A stretch of DNA of 64,000 bases from UBA9647 sp963739335. GTDB lineage: Bacteria; Bacteroidota; Ignavibacteria; UBA10030. Positions 55,749-63,812 of the stretch are shown one piece after another; position 1 is the stretch's first letter; the number at the start of each line of letters is the position of its first letter. The notes under the pieces were generated by a model. The model was not told the origin of the DNA. It saw nothing but the letters and a program-made list of their open reading frames with translations, and did not search any database. The stretch is taken from NCBI GenBank assembly GCA_963739335.1, contig CAVUAC010000051.1, positions 1-64,000 on the forward strand, read 5' to 3'. The position numbers and the translations under genes are program-made.

Positions 55749-56882
55749 ATGAAATGGTTCCACCATGAATGTGCAGCACGGCATGATCCGAAGCTCCAGA
55801 TCCTCGGCTCAACCCATGGAGCCGAAGGTCTCGGCATCTTCTGGGGACTCCTCGAAGAAATCGGACAACATTCAGACACTTTTCACCTCAAAGTGTTGGG
55901 GATCTCGGAAGAAGCTGACAATTCTTTTATGAATCTCCTTCAGGACATGGAACCACGAACAACCGATTTGTTCGGATCCAGCTTGGACATTAGCAGGGTC
56001 CCGCGCCTTCCGCTGAAGATTCTTGCAAAGAATCTTTTCTCCTCCAGCAAGAAACTCACCGCCGTCATCCGAACATCCGTAGAGGCCGGTCTCTTTGATC
56101 CCCAGAAGTGGCTCAAGTTCAACGTCTTGTATAGTCCCTCATTCGAACAACGTGCGGACGACTACACGCGACGCCTTCACAAGAAGACGGACACTGTTCG
56201 AACACACTCCGAACAAAGTTCGGACAATATCCGAAGACTGTCCGAAGATTGTCCGGACAACATCGGACAAACTCCGGAGTCGCTTCGAACAAACTCAAAA
56301 AAACTCCTCCTAGAAACAGAAGAAGAGCAGATACAGAAGGAGAATAGAGATAGAACAGAAAAAGATTTGCTTGTTAAAGACGCCGGAGATATTCACAAGT
56401 TTTCCACTCAGCCGGAGATTGCTGAGCCTGCGATTCAGACTGACCGAGTCGAGTCAGGAACCGATCTGTATCTCATCGCTCTCTCAGACTCCGCATTTGA
56501 GGAATACGCCCAATCGTTCCGGTCCGAAATAGCCAATTGGAACGATGATCGTTCAAACAGGTTTGACTGGGTCCCACTCGATTCAGAGCTCCGCAAACTT
56601 TTCCTAGGCGGCTCTGATGACTACAAACTCAGGATGTGCTATCACGCATACAACATCCTCACTGAGAAGGTGAACTACCCTGAACTTGTTCTACGTGCTC
56701 TCAGGTTGATGTTGAAGGCCAGCGAGAAAACTCGAATCACAAATCCCTTCGCCTGGATGTGGACGTGCCTCCACGGCAACGGCAATGGAACGCTACCCTG
56801 GGTTCAACTCCTGACCGCTGACGAGGAGAACAGTCTCGCGTCAATACTTCGAAGGCGTGTCCGCGACAACCATCCACCGTAG
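55749..56882 (+). CDS. Replication-type protein with Lin1244-like N-terminus
   Basis: 377 residues. The start MKWFHHECAARHDPKLQIL, then GAEGLGIFWGLLEEIGQ matches the DUF4373/Lin1244-Lin1753 N-terminal domain found in phage and plasmid replication proteins (MKWFxHDxxAxxDPKxxxL). A polar linker (about 130-220) separates a helical C-terminal domain (CYHAYNILTEKVNYPELVLR). It probably helps start replication of the element. The linker region is encoded by a cluster of short inverted repeats that could be the origin. Confidence 0.7.
   Translation: MKWFHHECAARHDPKLQILGSTHGAEGLGIFWGLLEEIGQHSDTFHLKVLGISEEADNSFMNLLQDMEPRTTDLFGSSLDISRVPRLPLKILAKNLFSSSKKLTAVIRTSVEAGLFDPQKWLKFNVLYSPSFEQRADDYTRRLHKKTDTVRTHSEQSSDNIRRLSEDCPDNIGQTPESLRTNSKKLLLETEEEQIQKENRDRTEKDLLVKDAGDIHKFSTQPEIAEPAIQTDRVESGTDLYLIALSDSAFEEYAQSFRSEIANWNDDRSNRFDWVPLDSELRKLFLGGSDDYKLRMCYHAYNILTEKVNYPELVLRALRLMLKASEKTRITNPFAWMWTCLHGNGNGTLPWVQLLTADEENSLASILRRRVRDNHPP
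56188..56290. repeat. Iteron-like cluster inside the replication gene
   Basis: Nine or so copies of TCCGAA/TTCGGA/TCCGGA-type hexamers in 100 bp, including ACTGTCCGAAGATTGTCCGG and GTTCGGACAATATCCGAAG, mostly 11-13 bp apart. Dense dyads inside a rep gene are typical of origins that the Rep protein itself recognises. Confidence 0.55.
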
Positions 56883-56953
56883 CCCTATCCTGCGCCGTAA
56901 CTCCGACATTCCTGTCGGAGATCCCAAGAAGCACTTGCACGAAAGGGCTCTAT

Positions 56954-57517
56954 ATGTTCCCCGACACCTTCGCCCGTGAGATCGCCGAAGACTTCGTCAA
57001 CCAGATATCCGCAGCCTGCGGTCGCATCGAAATCGTAGGTTCACTTCGCCGACTCAAAGTCGCTGTCAACGACATCGACATCCTCGCGATTCCTAGGTTC
57101 ATCCAGGCGGACGACGACACCCTCTTCGGAGAACCAGTTCAAGAGAATCAGCTCGACAAACAGCTTTCTCAACTCTGTCTGCAGGGAGACTTAGAGCTTG
57201 AGGCAAACGGCTCAAAGATCAAACGCTTCTTCAAAACGGTCGATGGTGATGCCGTTCCTATCGACTTGTACGTCGCCGCCGAGCCGACGTGGTGGACTTT
57301 GCTCCTAATTCGCACAGGCAGCCGTAACCACAACGTCAAACTTGCTCGAAGAGCGATGGAACTCCATATGCACCTCAAGGCGGATGGCAGCGGATTGTTG
57401 ACAGACACAGGAAGCATCATTCCCATTCGCAGCGAAGAAGAGATTTTTCGCCATTTGAGGTTAGAGTATCGGCCGCCTGAGGAAAGGGAGTACAGAGAAT
57501 GCCCAACGTGCGCATGA
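56954..57517 (+). CDS. Pol X/Pol beta-type nucleotidyltransferase
   Basis: 187 residues. Catalytic palm GSLRRLKVAVNDIDILAIPR with the DxD acids (about 30-50), third acid in AVPIDLYVA, and the Pol beta thumb (LLIRTGSRNHNVKLARRAME, EEIFRHLRLEYRPPEER). The helix-hairpin-helix N-terminal domains of full Pol X enzymes are missing, so it may add or copy only a few nucleotides. Pol X enzymes fill short gaps in repair; here it belongs to the mobile element and may serve its replication. Followed by an overlapping small gene. Confidence 0.85.
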   Translation: MFPDTFAREIAEDFVNQISAACGRIEIVGSLRRLKVAVNDIDILAIPRFIQADDDTLFGEPVQENQLDKQLSQLCLQGDLELEANGSKIKRFFKTVDGDAVPIDLYVAAEPTWWTLLLIRTGSRNHNVKLARRAMELHMHLKADGSGLLTDTGSIIPIRSEEEIFRHLRLEYRPPEEREYRECPTCA

Positions 57518-57684
57518 TCCCTACTGCCCCTGAGATTCAAACGATCCTAAACGCTTGGTCCAAGACGCTTCAGCTGGATGGGCGGAGCGGCGAATCCATC
57601 GTCACTGAGTTTGATGTGATCCGCCTGACAAGAATCTTGTCACGATACTTCGAGAACGCACTCACAACAATGCATGAAAGCTAG
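57499..57684 (+). CDS. Small protein overlapping the polymerase gene
   Basis: 61 residues, starts 18 bp before the end of the Pol X gene after GGAAAGGGAG. Helical (DVIRLTRILSRYFENALTTM). No family recognised. Confidence 0.5.
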   Translation: MPNVRMIPTAPEIQTILNAWSKTLQLDGRSGESIVTEFDVIRLTRILSRYFENALTTMHES

Positions 57685-57740
57685 CTTTCCCGATGCTCAG
57701 CTACTTACATACTTGCTACTCATATACTTGATACTCCTCC

Positions 57741-59399
57741 ATGACCGCTCCCACTCACATAACGTTCGCTGAATTCGCTTACTTGCTCCTGCTCACAACT
57801 ACGGGTGTCGCATTGAACACTCCCAACGCGGCCACCATTGCGATCGCATCAGTCTTGCCCGACATCGACACAGCTGCAAGTCTCCCCGGCCGGGCAATTC
57901 CATTCATCTCCAACAAACTGGAGCGCCGATTTGGTCATCGCACCCTCACACACTCGGTCATATTCATCGTCACGCTTGCCACCATTCTCCTTCCTCTCCA
58001 CTTGCTAAGCCCAAACACCTACACCTGCCTTTTGGCCGGATATGCCTCACACCCTTTCCTTGACACAATGACGGTTCACGGCGTCAAGCTTTTCTATCCT
58101 CTCTCGAGCTTGAAGTGCGTATTCCCGTTGGAGGTCAATAATCCCCACCGGTATCGGCTACAGACTGGATCAAGGATGGACAGGATACTCGGGCTTTTCT
58201 TCCTCCTTGGCTGCATTCCGGTCTTCTTGATCGCCAACCAGGGATATGAACGGTTCATCCGATCCACACAAGGCAATATTGAGTCAGCTGTCCGTGACTA
58301 CAACGGATTCTCAAAAGACAACCTGGTGTTCGCGAACACTACGGCCTACAACATGCTCACGAAACAACCCTTCAACGGTACGGTTGAGCTCATCGGGGCT
58401 CTTAACCCCTCCACGCTGATTTTCAAGGGAGTTGACGGCGACTTGCACACACTCGGAAAAGACTTTGAGGCAGACTATGTCGCGCAGAACATACTTTGTG
58501 AGAAAGGTGAGCCCGCCCGTTCCTTCGTTCGAAGCATCGATCTCAGCAACCAATTGCTCATTCAAATCACGACGTATATCGATACATCGGTGGAGAATTA
58601 TCTCTTTGGCGATCTCTCGACCGCCGACAGAGTCTCACTCCCTGAAAACATTAGAATCTTCAGCCCGGTCACCGGGGGTGGAGGCACGATCAAGTTTAAC
58701 TACGCCAGATACCACGATATATGCACCTTCAATCTCGAGTACGTCTTCATCACGAAGGGCATCTTGACAGTCAAATCGATTCTTCCCGGCAAAGGCCAGG
58801 AGAGTCATTCCCCGGTAGGTTTGACCTTGCCAAAACTCGAGAACTTTACCCAGATTTCCTTCACGCTCGATCCAAAAGAATCCGTGGTGTTCTACAAGTC
58901 GAGGGGGGACACAGTCAGAGAAAAAGAACTCATCGCCAGGAAGAACCTTGCCCAGTTTTTCCAGGATCAAATCGGCCTGAATCAAGAGCGAATCCAATCG
59001 CTCGAAAGCCAGAAGGTTTCCTTTTTATCAGACATCGATCAGAAGATTGCTAACGCAGAGCAAGCAGCAAAGATCGACTCGACTGAACATACACATCGAA
59101 CCGAACTCTCGAGGGACGGATTCACATCTGATCGCGTGCTCAAGCTCTCAGAACTCAAATGGCAAAAGAGCAAGACGCAACTCTCGCAGCTCAATTCATC
59201 AACATCTGCAACCTCATCGAAGATCACACTCGAAATCCGACGATTGACTCTTGCAAATCGACAGCTCAGAGCAAAGGCGAAAGCAGCAGAAACACAATCC
59301 GAGATCCTCTCAACCGTCAACGGCCTGCTTATGGATATCCGTCAGGTCCCACACAACAACAAAACCCAGGTCACTTTCATCATCAAACGACTTTCTTAG
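57741..59399 (+). CDS. YdjM/DUF457-like membrane protein with coiled-coil tail
   Basis: 552 residues. The first 170 carry the DUF457 (YdjM) pattern: several membrane helices, LPDIDTAASLPG, RRFGHRTLTHSVIFI and ASHPFLDTMTVHGV with the His/Asp metal ligands of this family of membrane metal-dependent hydrolases. A soluble domain follows (about 190-390), then coiled coils (ELSRDGFTSDRVLKLSELKW, LEIRRLTLANRQLRAKAKAA). YdjM in E. coli is LexA-regulated. The fused C-terminus is not usual. It lies in the middle of the plus-strand train. Confidence 0.75.
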   Translation: MTAPTHITFAEFAYLLLLTTTGVALNTPNAATIAIASVLPDIDTAASLPGRAIPFISNKLERRFGHRTLTHSVIFIVTLATILLPLHLLSPNTYTCLLAGYASHPFLDTMTVHGVKLFYPLSSLKCVFPLEVNNPHRYRLQTGSRMDRILGLFFLLGCIPVFLIANQGYERFIRSTQGNIESAVRDYNGFSKDNLVFANTTAYNMLTKQPFNGTVELIGALNPSTLIFKGVDGDLHTLGKDFEADYVAQNILCEKGEPARSFVRSIDLSNQLLIQITTYIDTSVENYLFGDLSTADRVSLPENIRIFSPVTGGGGTIKFNYARYHDICTFNLEYVFITKGILTVKSILPGKGQESHSPVGLTLPKLENFTQISFTLDPKESVVFYKSRGDTVREKELIARKNLAQFFQDQIGLNQERIQSLESQKVSFLSDIDQKIANAEQAAKIDSTEHTHRTELSRDGFTSDRVLKLSELKWQKSKTQLSQLNSSTSATSSKITLEIRRLTLANRQLRAKAKAAETQSEILSTVNGLLMDIRQVPHNNKTQVTFIIKRLS

Positions 59400-59409
59400 T
59401 GCCCAACGT

Positions 59410-60198
59410 ATGCCTTATGCTTGCACTGGCTGTGGACGAACATATCCGAATTTCCAGCTTGCGTGTCCCGATTGCGGCCGATGGAATTCTCTCAGAAAGC
59501 AAACGAATGTCATTTCTAACGCGAGCGCACAACCTGTTGCACTTGCCAAAATTGAATCGTTCGTCGTACCAAGAATCAAGACCAGGATTGAACAACTCGA
59601 CATATTGCTGGGCGATGGCTTTGTTCCCGGGAGCTCGGTGCTCATCACCGGACCTCCAGGCGCAGGCAAGTCAACCTTACTCATGCAGCTGCTGAAGAAG
59701 ATGAACATCCCGTCACTATACGTCACGGGGGAAGAGTCTGTTCAGCAGCTAAAGCTTCGAGCCGATCGCTTGAGGATATCGTCGCAGAACATACTCATCC
59801 TCTTCGAAACGAGCGTGAGCGCAGTCCTATCACACGTCGACCAGACAAAGATACGGATGCTCATTGTAGATTCAATTCAAACCATATATTCCGATGCGGC
59901 TTCCGCCTTGCCCGGAAGTCCGACGCAGATACGAAAATGTAGTTACATCTTGCGTCGCCTGGCTCAGCAAAAGAACCTTGTGCTCATCATTGTCGGACAG
60001 GTTACGAAAAACAAAACGGCGGCTGGGCCGAAACTTCTCGAGCACGCCGTCGACGTAGTTCTGCATCTCGACATTCAGGAAGGCCAGAGTCATCACCGTA
60101 TTCTATTTGCTTCCAAGAATCGCTTCGGCTCAACTGCGCCCCGATGCATGCTATATATGCGAAACACAGGAGTAGTATTCCTCCGGATGAAACCGTGA
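59410..60198 (+). CDS. RadA-like ATPase without Lon-type domain
   Basis: 262 residues from ATG 59410. N-terminal zinc ribbon YACTGCGRTYPNFQLACPDC then GRW, as in RadA/Sms; Walker A GPPGAGKSTLL, Walker B RMLIVDSIQTIYSD, and the RadA-specific FASKNRFGSTAPRCMLYM (KNRFG). Full RadA has about 450 residues with a Lon-protease-like end, which is missing here. RadA drives branch migration and natural-transformation recombination; this short form is coupled (GTGA) to an AAA ATPase gene. Confidence 0.88.
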   Translation: MPYACTGCGRTYPNFQLACPDCGRWNSLRKQTNVISNASAQPVALAKIESFVVPRIKTRIEQLDILLGDGFVPGSSVLITGPPGAGKSTLLMQLLKKMNIPSLYVTGEESVQQLKLRADRLRISSQNILILFETSVSAVLSHVDQTKIRMLIVDSIQTIYSDAASALPGSPTQIRKCSYILRRLAQQKNLVLIIVGQVTKNKTAAGPKLLEHAVDVVLHLDIQEGQSHHRILFASKNRFGSTAPRCMLYMRNTGVVFLRMKP

Positions 60199-61217
60199 AC
60201 AAATCCGGGCCCTCATTGGACCTACGGCAGGACACAACCTTCTTTGGCAGGACCGAAGAACTGTATATACTCGTCAAGAATCTTTCAAAAGGCCGTCACA
60301 CATTGATCGCTGGAGACAAGGGCATTGGTAAGAGCCGGCTCATTCTTGAAGCGAAGTGGATCCTCTCGGGGCGAACCCGGCGTATCGATTTCTCAGCGAA
60401 CATCATCGCCCAGCTACGCGGCAACCTGGGTGTTCGCATCAAACCAGACCAATACAAGATGCTCTTCATCGAACACTCCAGCCCGTTAGGTGATTGCCTG
60501 AAGGAGATCGCAGAGGACCTCTTCTACCTCGGGGATCTCCACGTCGAGCTCGATGAGGAGCGGGCGGACTGGACCTCGGCAAAAAAACAGCTGTCAGGCC
60601 TCGGGAGCAACAAACTCCAAGCGTTGATTTTCGAGGGAATCTCTCAATCGCAAAAGCCTTATCTCATCTTCTTCGACAACCTGGACAGGATCTCGCCAAC
60701 TCAACAGAAGTTCCTGGAAACCCTTTTGAACATTGCCCTCATTTGTGCTGCCGTGGTTCAGATGAAGGAGAATTTCTTCTTCAAGCGCATCTGGGCTTCC
60801 TTCACCAAGATCGAATTGGAGCCTTTGCCGGAAAGCGTTTCCATCCAGCTCATCAACTACTTCTTCGAGAACTATCCTCTGCACATCATCGATCCAGAAC
60901 TGTATCGAAGGGAAATCCTCAAAGCATCCAACGGCAATCCCTTTCATATCAAGAACATGCTATGGCACGGCTCCCGTGAGAAATATCTCGACACCACCGA
61001 GATTCGCAAACTCCGCCAGGTCGACGAAGGACATTACTTCAACATGGGGCCGATCTACATCTTTGGTGTAAGCATATTCACAATCTTCAAGATCTTCTCC
61101 ATCGGCATGGAAAACAGAGAATTCTACATCTACTTCTCGACACTTGGTTTCTTCGCGTACATGATCTTTCGTGTCTTCAGAGCGTTCTTCCTCTTCAGGC
61201 CCCAAAAATACAGATGA
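60195..61217 (+). CDS. AAA ATPase with C-terminal membrane helices
   Basis: 340 residues from GTG 60195, overlapping the previous stop by four bases. FFGRTEELYILVKNL and Walker A AGDKGIGKSRLIL open an ORC/STAND-like AAA domain; Walker B is LIFFDNLDRISPTQ; sensor-like LICAAVVQMKEN. The last 90 residues contain two membrane helices (MGPIYIFGVSIFTIFKIF, FYIYFSTLGFFAYMIFRVF). A membrane-held ATPase next to RadA-like and YdjM-like genes suggests a joint role in moving or processing DNA; this is inference. Confidence 0.75.
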   Translation: MNKSGPSLDLRQDTTFFGRTEELYILVKNLSKGRHTLIAGDKGIGKSRLILEAKWILSGRTRRIDFSANIIAQLRGNLGVRIKPDQYKMLFIEHSSPLGDCLKEIAEDLFYLGDLHVELDEERADWTSAKKQLSGLGSNKLQALIFEGISQSQKPYLIFFDNLDRISPTQQKFLETLLNIALICAAVVQMKENFFFKRIWASFTKIELEPLPESVSIQLINYFFENYPLHIIDPELYRREILKASNGNPFHIKNMLWHGSREKYLDTTEIRKLRQVDEGHYFNMGPIYIFGVSIFTIFKIFSIGMENREFYIYFSTLGFFAYMIFRVFRAFFLFRPQKYR

Positions 61218-61294
61218 AGCATAGATAGAAGCACAAATTGCAAAGCGAATAATCTTGAACTTGATTGGCAAATTCTTTACAGTCCGGAGCGTTT

Positions 61295-61507
61295 GTGAGC
61301 AAACAGCAACCTGAAACCCCAGAAAGACTTGCGAAGGAGCGCAGGTGCGTTGCTCATGATAGCACGAAATCTAAGTCGCCAGAATCAAACGAACTTGAGT
61401 TTGCCTGCATTCCATCTGACCAACTGACGGAGCCCGAACTCGAATCACTGGCAAGGCTATTCGCGCAAGCACTTGTTCGGAAACTACGAAGGATGAGGAA
61501 CGGCTAA
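61295..61507 (+). CDS. Small protein preceding the recombinase
   Basis: 70 residues from GTG 61295, with GGAG five bases upstream. Charged, helical C-terminus (DQLTEPELESLARLFAQALV then RKLRRMRNG). Its TAA overlaps the ATG of the recombinase (TAATG). Size and position fit a directionality factor, but nothing in the sequence proves it. Confidence 0.55.
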   Translation: MSKQQPETPERLAKERRCVAHDSTKSKSPESNELEFACIPSDQLTEPELESLARLFAQALVRKLRRMRNG

Positions 61508-63372
61508 TGGCACTCCCTCTGAAACCGGCAGTCAACACTGACCATCGTAAGGCGGCTGTTGGATACATTCGATGTTCAACTGACATGCAGGCCGACACAT
61601 CGCCCGAGCAGCAGAAACGTATCATCTCGGAATGGGCTCAAAGCAACTGTTACGAGATCCTTCGATGGTATGAAGATGCCGGCAAAAGCGGCACTTCCTT
61701 CGACAAAAGGCCAGCCTTTGTGCAACTCAAACATGACGCAGAAAACCACCGGGATTTCCAGTCCATTATTGTGTTGGACGAATCCAGATGGGGTCGTGCG
61801 GGTGCGAAAGAAAGCATCTTCTATAAGATGTACTTTGAGAAGCTCGCCAATGTCGAAGTAAGACTCGTCCGGACTATTGCCAGCACGGGCAACGAGGTGA
61901 TCGATACCATGTTGGAAGCGTTCGAGGGCGGGCTTTCACGTGAAGAATCTAAGAAGAAATCGGAACGCTGCCTCGATGGAGGGATCAACGCCAGTCTCAA
62001 GGGCTGGAGCGCTGGAGGAACTGCTCCCTACGGCTATAAACGTGTCGCCACCAACAAGTTCACCGGCGAGAAACGACCCCTGGGTATGATCTTCACGCCA
62101 GAACGTGTCCCGTTGCTGAATGGAAAAGGGTTGCCGATGTTCGAGCAACGCAAACCCAAAGAGGAGTATGTTCTATGGGAACTCGGAGAACCAATCGAAG
62201 TCGAGACTGTCCGCAGGGTATTTGATTGGAGCGCAAATCAAGGCTTTGGATATACGAAGATCGCCAAGCTTCTCAACTCTATGAACATTGAGTGCCCGCG
62301 CAGAGGCCGATGGAGAAACATAGACAGTAAGTGGAGCGCGTCAACCGTCGGCGAAATCATTCGAAATCTCTCTTACACCGGCGCCCGGGTATACAATCGC
62401 AACAAGCGACGAGGTATCGGCAAGTTCGCCCCAAGATACAAACAAACAGACCAGACAAATTGGATCATTGTCGAAAACGCTCATCCACCAATAGTCACAA
62501 AGGAAATTTGGCTGGCAGTCAACAGTGAGACCAAGTCCCGATTTGGCAAAGTGAATCGGTTTACGCAGGAAGGCCCTTATCTTCTTTCTGGCCTGATCCG
62601 CTGCTCCCATTGTCAATTCGCCTTCACGGGCCGCAAGATGTTGTCCGGGCGAACAGGAAATCGAAAGCCGAAGTTGATATACATCGACAGCGGCTACTCA
62701 CGAAAAGGACCATCTGTCTGTTCATCATTGAATATCGACAAAGAGGCCATTGAGGCATTCATCATCAAAGCGGTGCGCGAACACCTTCTGTCTTCAGACT
62801 TCCAAGCCAGACTCCAGAGGGCCTTGGCGAAAGAACTCGAAGGCATTTTTCCTGACCTCAATGTGCGGCGAGAAGAGGTGGAACAAAAACTGAATGAACG
62901 CAACAAGAAAATCTCTGCTCTCCTGTCGCTCGTCGAGAAGGGGGTCAACGTTGATACAATTGCCAACCGCATCAGAACTTTGGAGGATGAGAGAACTTCC
63001 CTCAAGCGCGAGCTCAAGGAGCTGCAGAACCAGAACATAGGAAAGGAAGATTTCTTAGACCTTGCCCAAGAATCAATGAGATTTGTACAGGATTTCGTTC
63101 ACAGCTTCAACGACTTGAGTCTGGCAGAAAAAAAGGCGGGAATAAAGAAGCTCGTAAAGCAGATCATCATCGACCGAGAGAAACGAGTTGCCCGCTGTTA
63201 CATCCGCACCATCCCTCCCTTCAAGCATCATCCCCTCCTGGACGTTTTGCGGGAACCCACTCATCTCCCACCTCACAAAAAACAAAGAGATGAGCTCGTT
63301 GAAAACCAACAACTTAGCTCATCTCTAGTTGTCGTACCCCCAACCAGATTCGAACTGGTGTACCGAGCTTGA
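61507..63372 (+). CDS. Large serine recombinase (site-specific integrase)
   Basis: 621 residues. Resolvase domain AAVGYIRCSTDMQADTSPEQ with the catalytic Ser in RCST, Arg region ESRWGRAG and RLVRTIAS; recombinase domain from about 165 (GGTAPYGYKRV, ANQGFGYTKIAKLLNS, WSASTVGEIIRNLSYTGARV); zinc ribbon GLIRCSHCQFAF with CSSLN (about 360-400); coiled coil 440-510 (RREEVEQKLNERNKKISALL). Such enzymes integrate phages and mobile elements with no host factor. The last 13 codons are read through the 3' half of tRNA-Glu (ending PTRFELVYRA), so the gene crosses the attachment junction. It closes the plus-strand train. Confidence 0.92.
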   Translation: MALPLKPAVNTDHRKAAVGYIRCSTDMQADTSPEQQKRIISEWAQSNCYEILRWYEDAGKSGTSFDKRPAFVQLKHDAENHRDFQSIIVLDESRWGRAGAKESIFYKMYFEKLANVEVRLVRTIASTGNEVIDTMLEAFEGGLSREESKKKSERCLDGGINASLKGWSAGGTAPYGYKRVATNKFTGEKRPLGMIFTPERVPLLNGKGLPMFEQRKPKEEYVLWELGEPIEVETVRRVFDWSANQGFGYTKIAKLLNSMNIECPRRGRWRNIDSKWSASTVGEIIRNLSYTGARVYNRNKRRGIGKFAPRYKQTDQTNWIIVENAHPPIVTKEIWLAVNSETKSRFGKVNRFTQEGPYLLSGLIRCSHCQFAFTGRKMLSGRTGNRKPKLIYIDSGYSRKGPSVCSSLNIDKEAIEAFIIKAVREHLLSSDFQARLQRALAKELEGIFPDLNVRREEVEQKLNERNKKISALLSLVEKGVNVDTIANRIRTLEDERTSLKRELKELQNQNIGKEDFLDLAQESMRFVQDFVHSFNDLSLAEKKAGIKKLVKQIIIDREKRVARCYIRTIPPFKHHPLLDVLREPTHLPPHKKQRDELVENQQLSSSLVVVPPTRFELVYRA

Positions 63373-63407
63373 AAAGCTCGTGTCCTAGGCCTCTAGACGA
63401 TGGGGGC
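63335..63407 (-). tRNA. tRNA-Glu (UUC)
   Basis: Acceptor GCCCCCA/TGGGGGT (one G-U), anticodon stem CGAGC/GCTCG with loop TTTTCAA (anticodon TTC), T arm ACCAG-TTCGAAT-CTGGT, discriminator A. Its 3' half overlaps the end of the serine recombinase gene. Confidence 0.95.
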
Positions 63408-63510
63408 AACATGAATTTCGAATTGCGAAATGACAATTTCGAAATTGAGGAACCTTACCCGCCATCAAGTTCAATTCGCAATTGACAATTCGAAATCCGC
63501 AATTCTCTGG
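63408..63510. repeat. AT-rich near-repeats between tRNA genes
   Basis: Phrases ATTTCGAATTGCGAAATGAC, AATTTCGAAATTG and AATTCGCAATTGACAATTCG overlap as inverted near-repeats. No gene. Confidence 0.5.
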
Positions 63511-63585
63511 GGTGACCAGTGGGATTCGAACCCACGACCTCCAGGGCCACAACCTGGCGTTCTAACCGACTGAACTATGATCACC
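63511..63585 (-). tRNA. tRNA-His (GUG)
   Basis: Acceptor GTGATCA/TGGTCAC with the extra G at -1 opposite C73, as required for tRNA-His; anticodon stem CCAGG/CCTGG with loop TTGTGGC (anticodon GTG); T loop TTCGAAT. Confidence 0.95.
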
Positions 63586-63710
63586 GTGTTAGAGCTGTTC
63601 TTCTTGGTGCTCACCCGATCCCGACCAAAAGCGTCGGTTCCGCTTTCTGAATCCCGCCTACGAGCGCCTGCCATGCTTTTTGGCGGGGAATCCAAGAAGC
63701 GGGAGATCCT

Positions 63711-63753
63711 CAAATCGACAGATGAGTTAGCTTCGCTAACTCAAGTCGATTTG
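63711..63753. other. Strong two-part hairpin
   Basis: CAAATCGAC pairs with GTCGATTTG and inside TGAGTTAG with CTAACTCA around CTTCG. It lies between tRNA-His and its partial copy. Confidence 0.6.
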
Positions 63754-63754
63754 G

Positions 63755-63775
63755 GACTGAACTATGATCACCGTG
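63755..63775. repeat. Copy of the tRNA-His 5' end
   Basis: 21 bases identical to 63568-63588, that is the D-stem start, acceptor 5' strand and three flanking bases of tRNA-His, same orientation. The rest of the tRNA is absent. Confidence 0.85.
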
Positions 63776-63786
63776 GAAAGACCGAA

Positions 63787-63812
63787 AAGCCCGTTATTCT
63801 CATAACAGGCTT
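63787..63812. terminator. Hairpin, probable terminator
   Basis: AAGCCCGTTAT pairs with ATAACAGGCTT (one mismatch) around TCTC. The remaining 63813-64000 shows no gene I can support. Confidence 0.5.
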
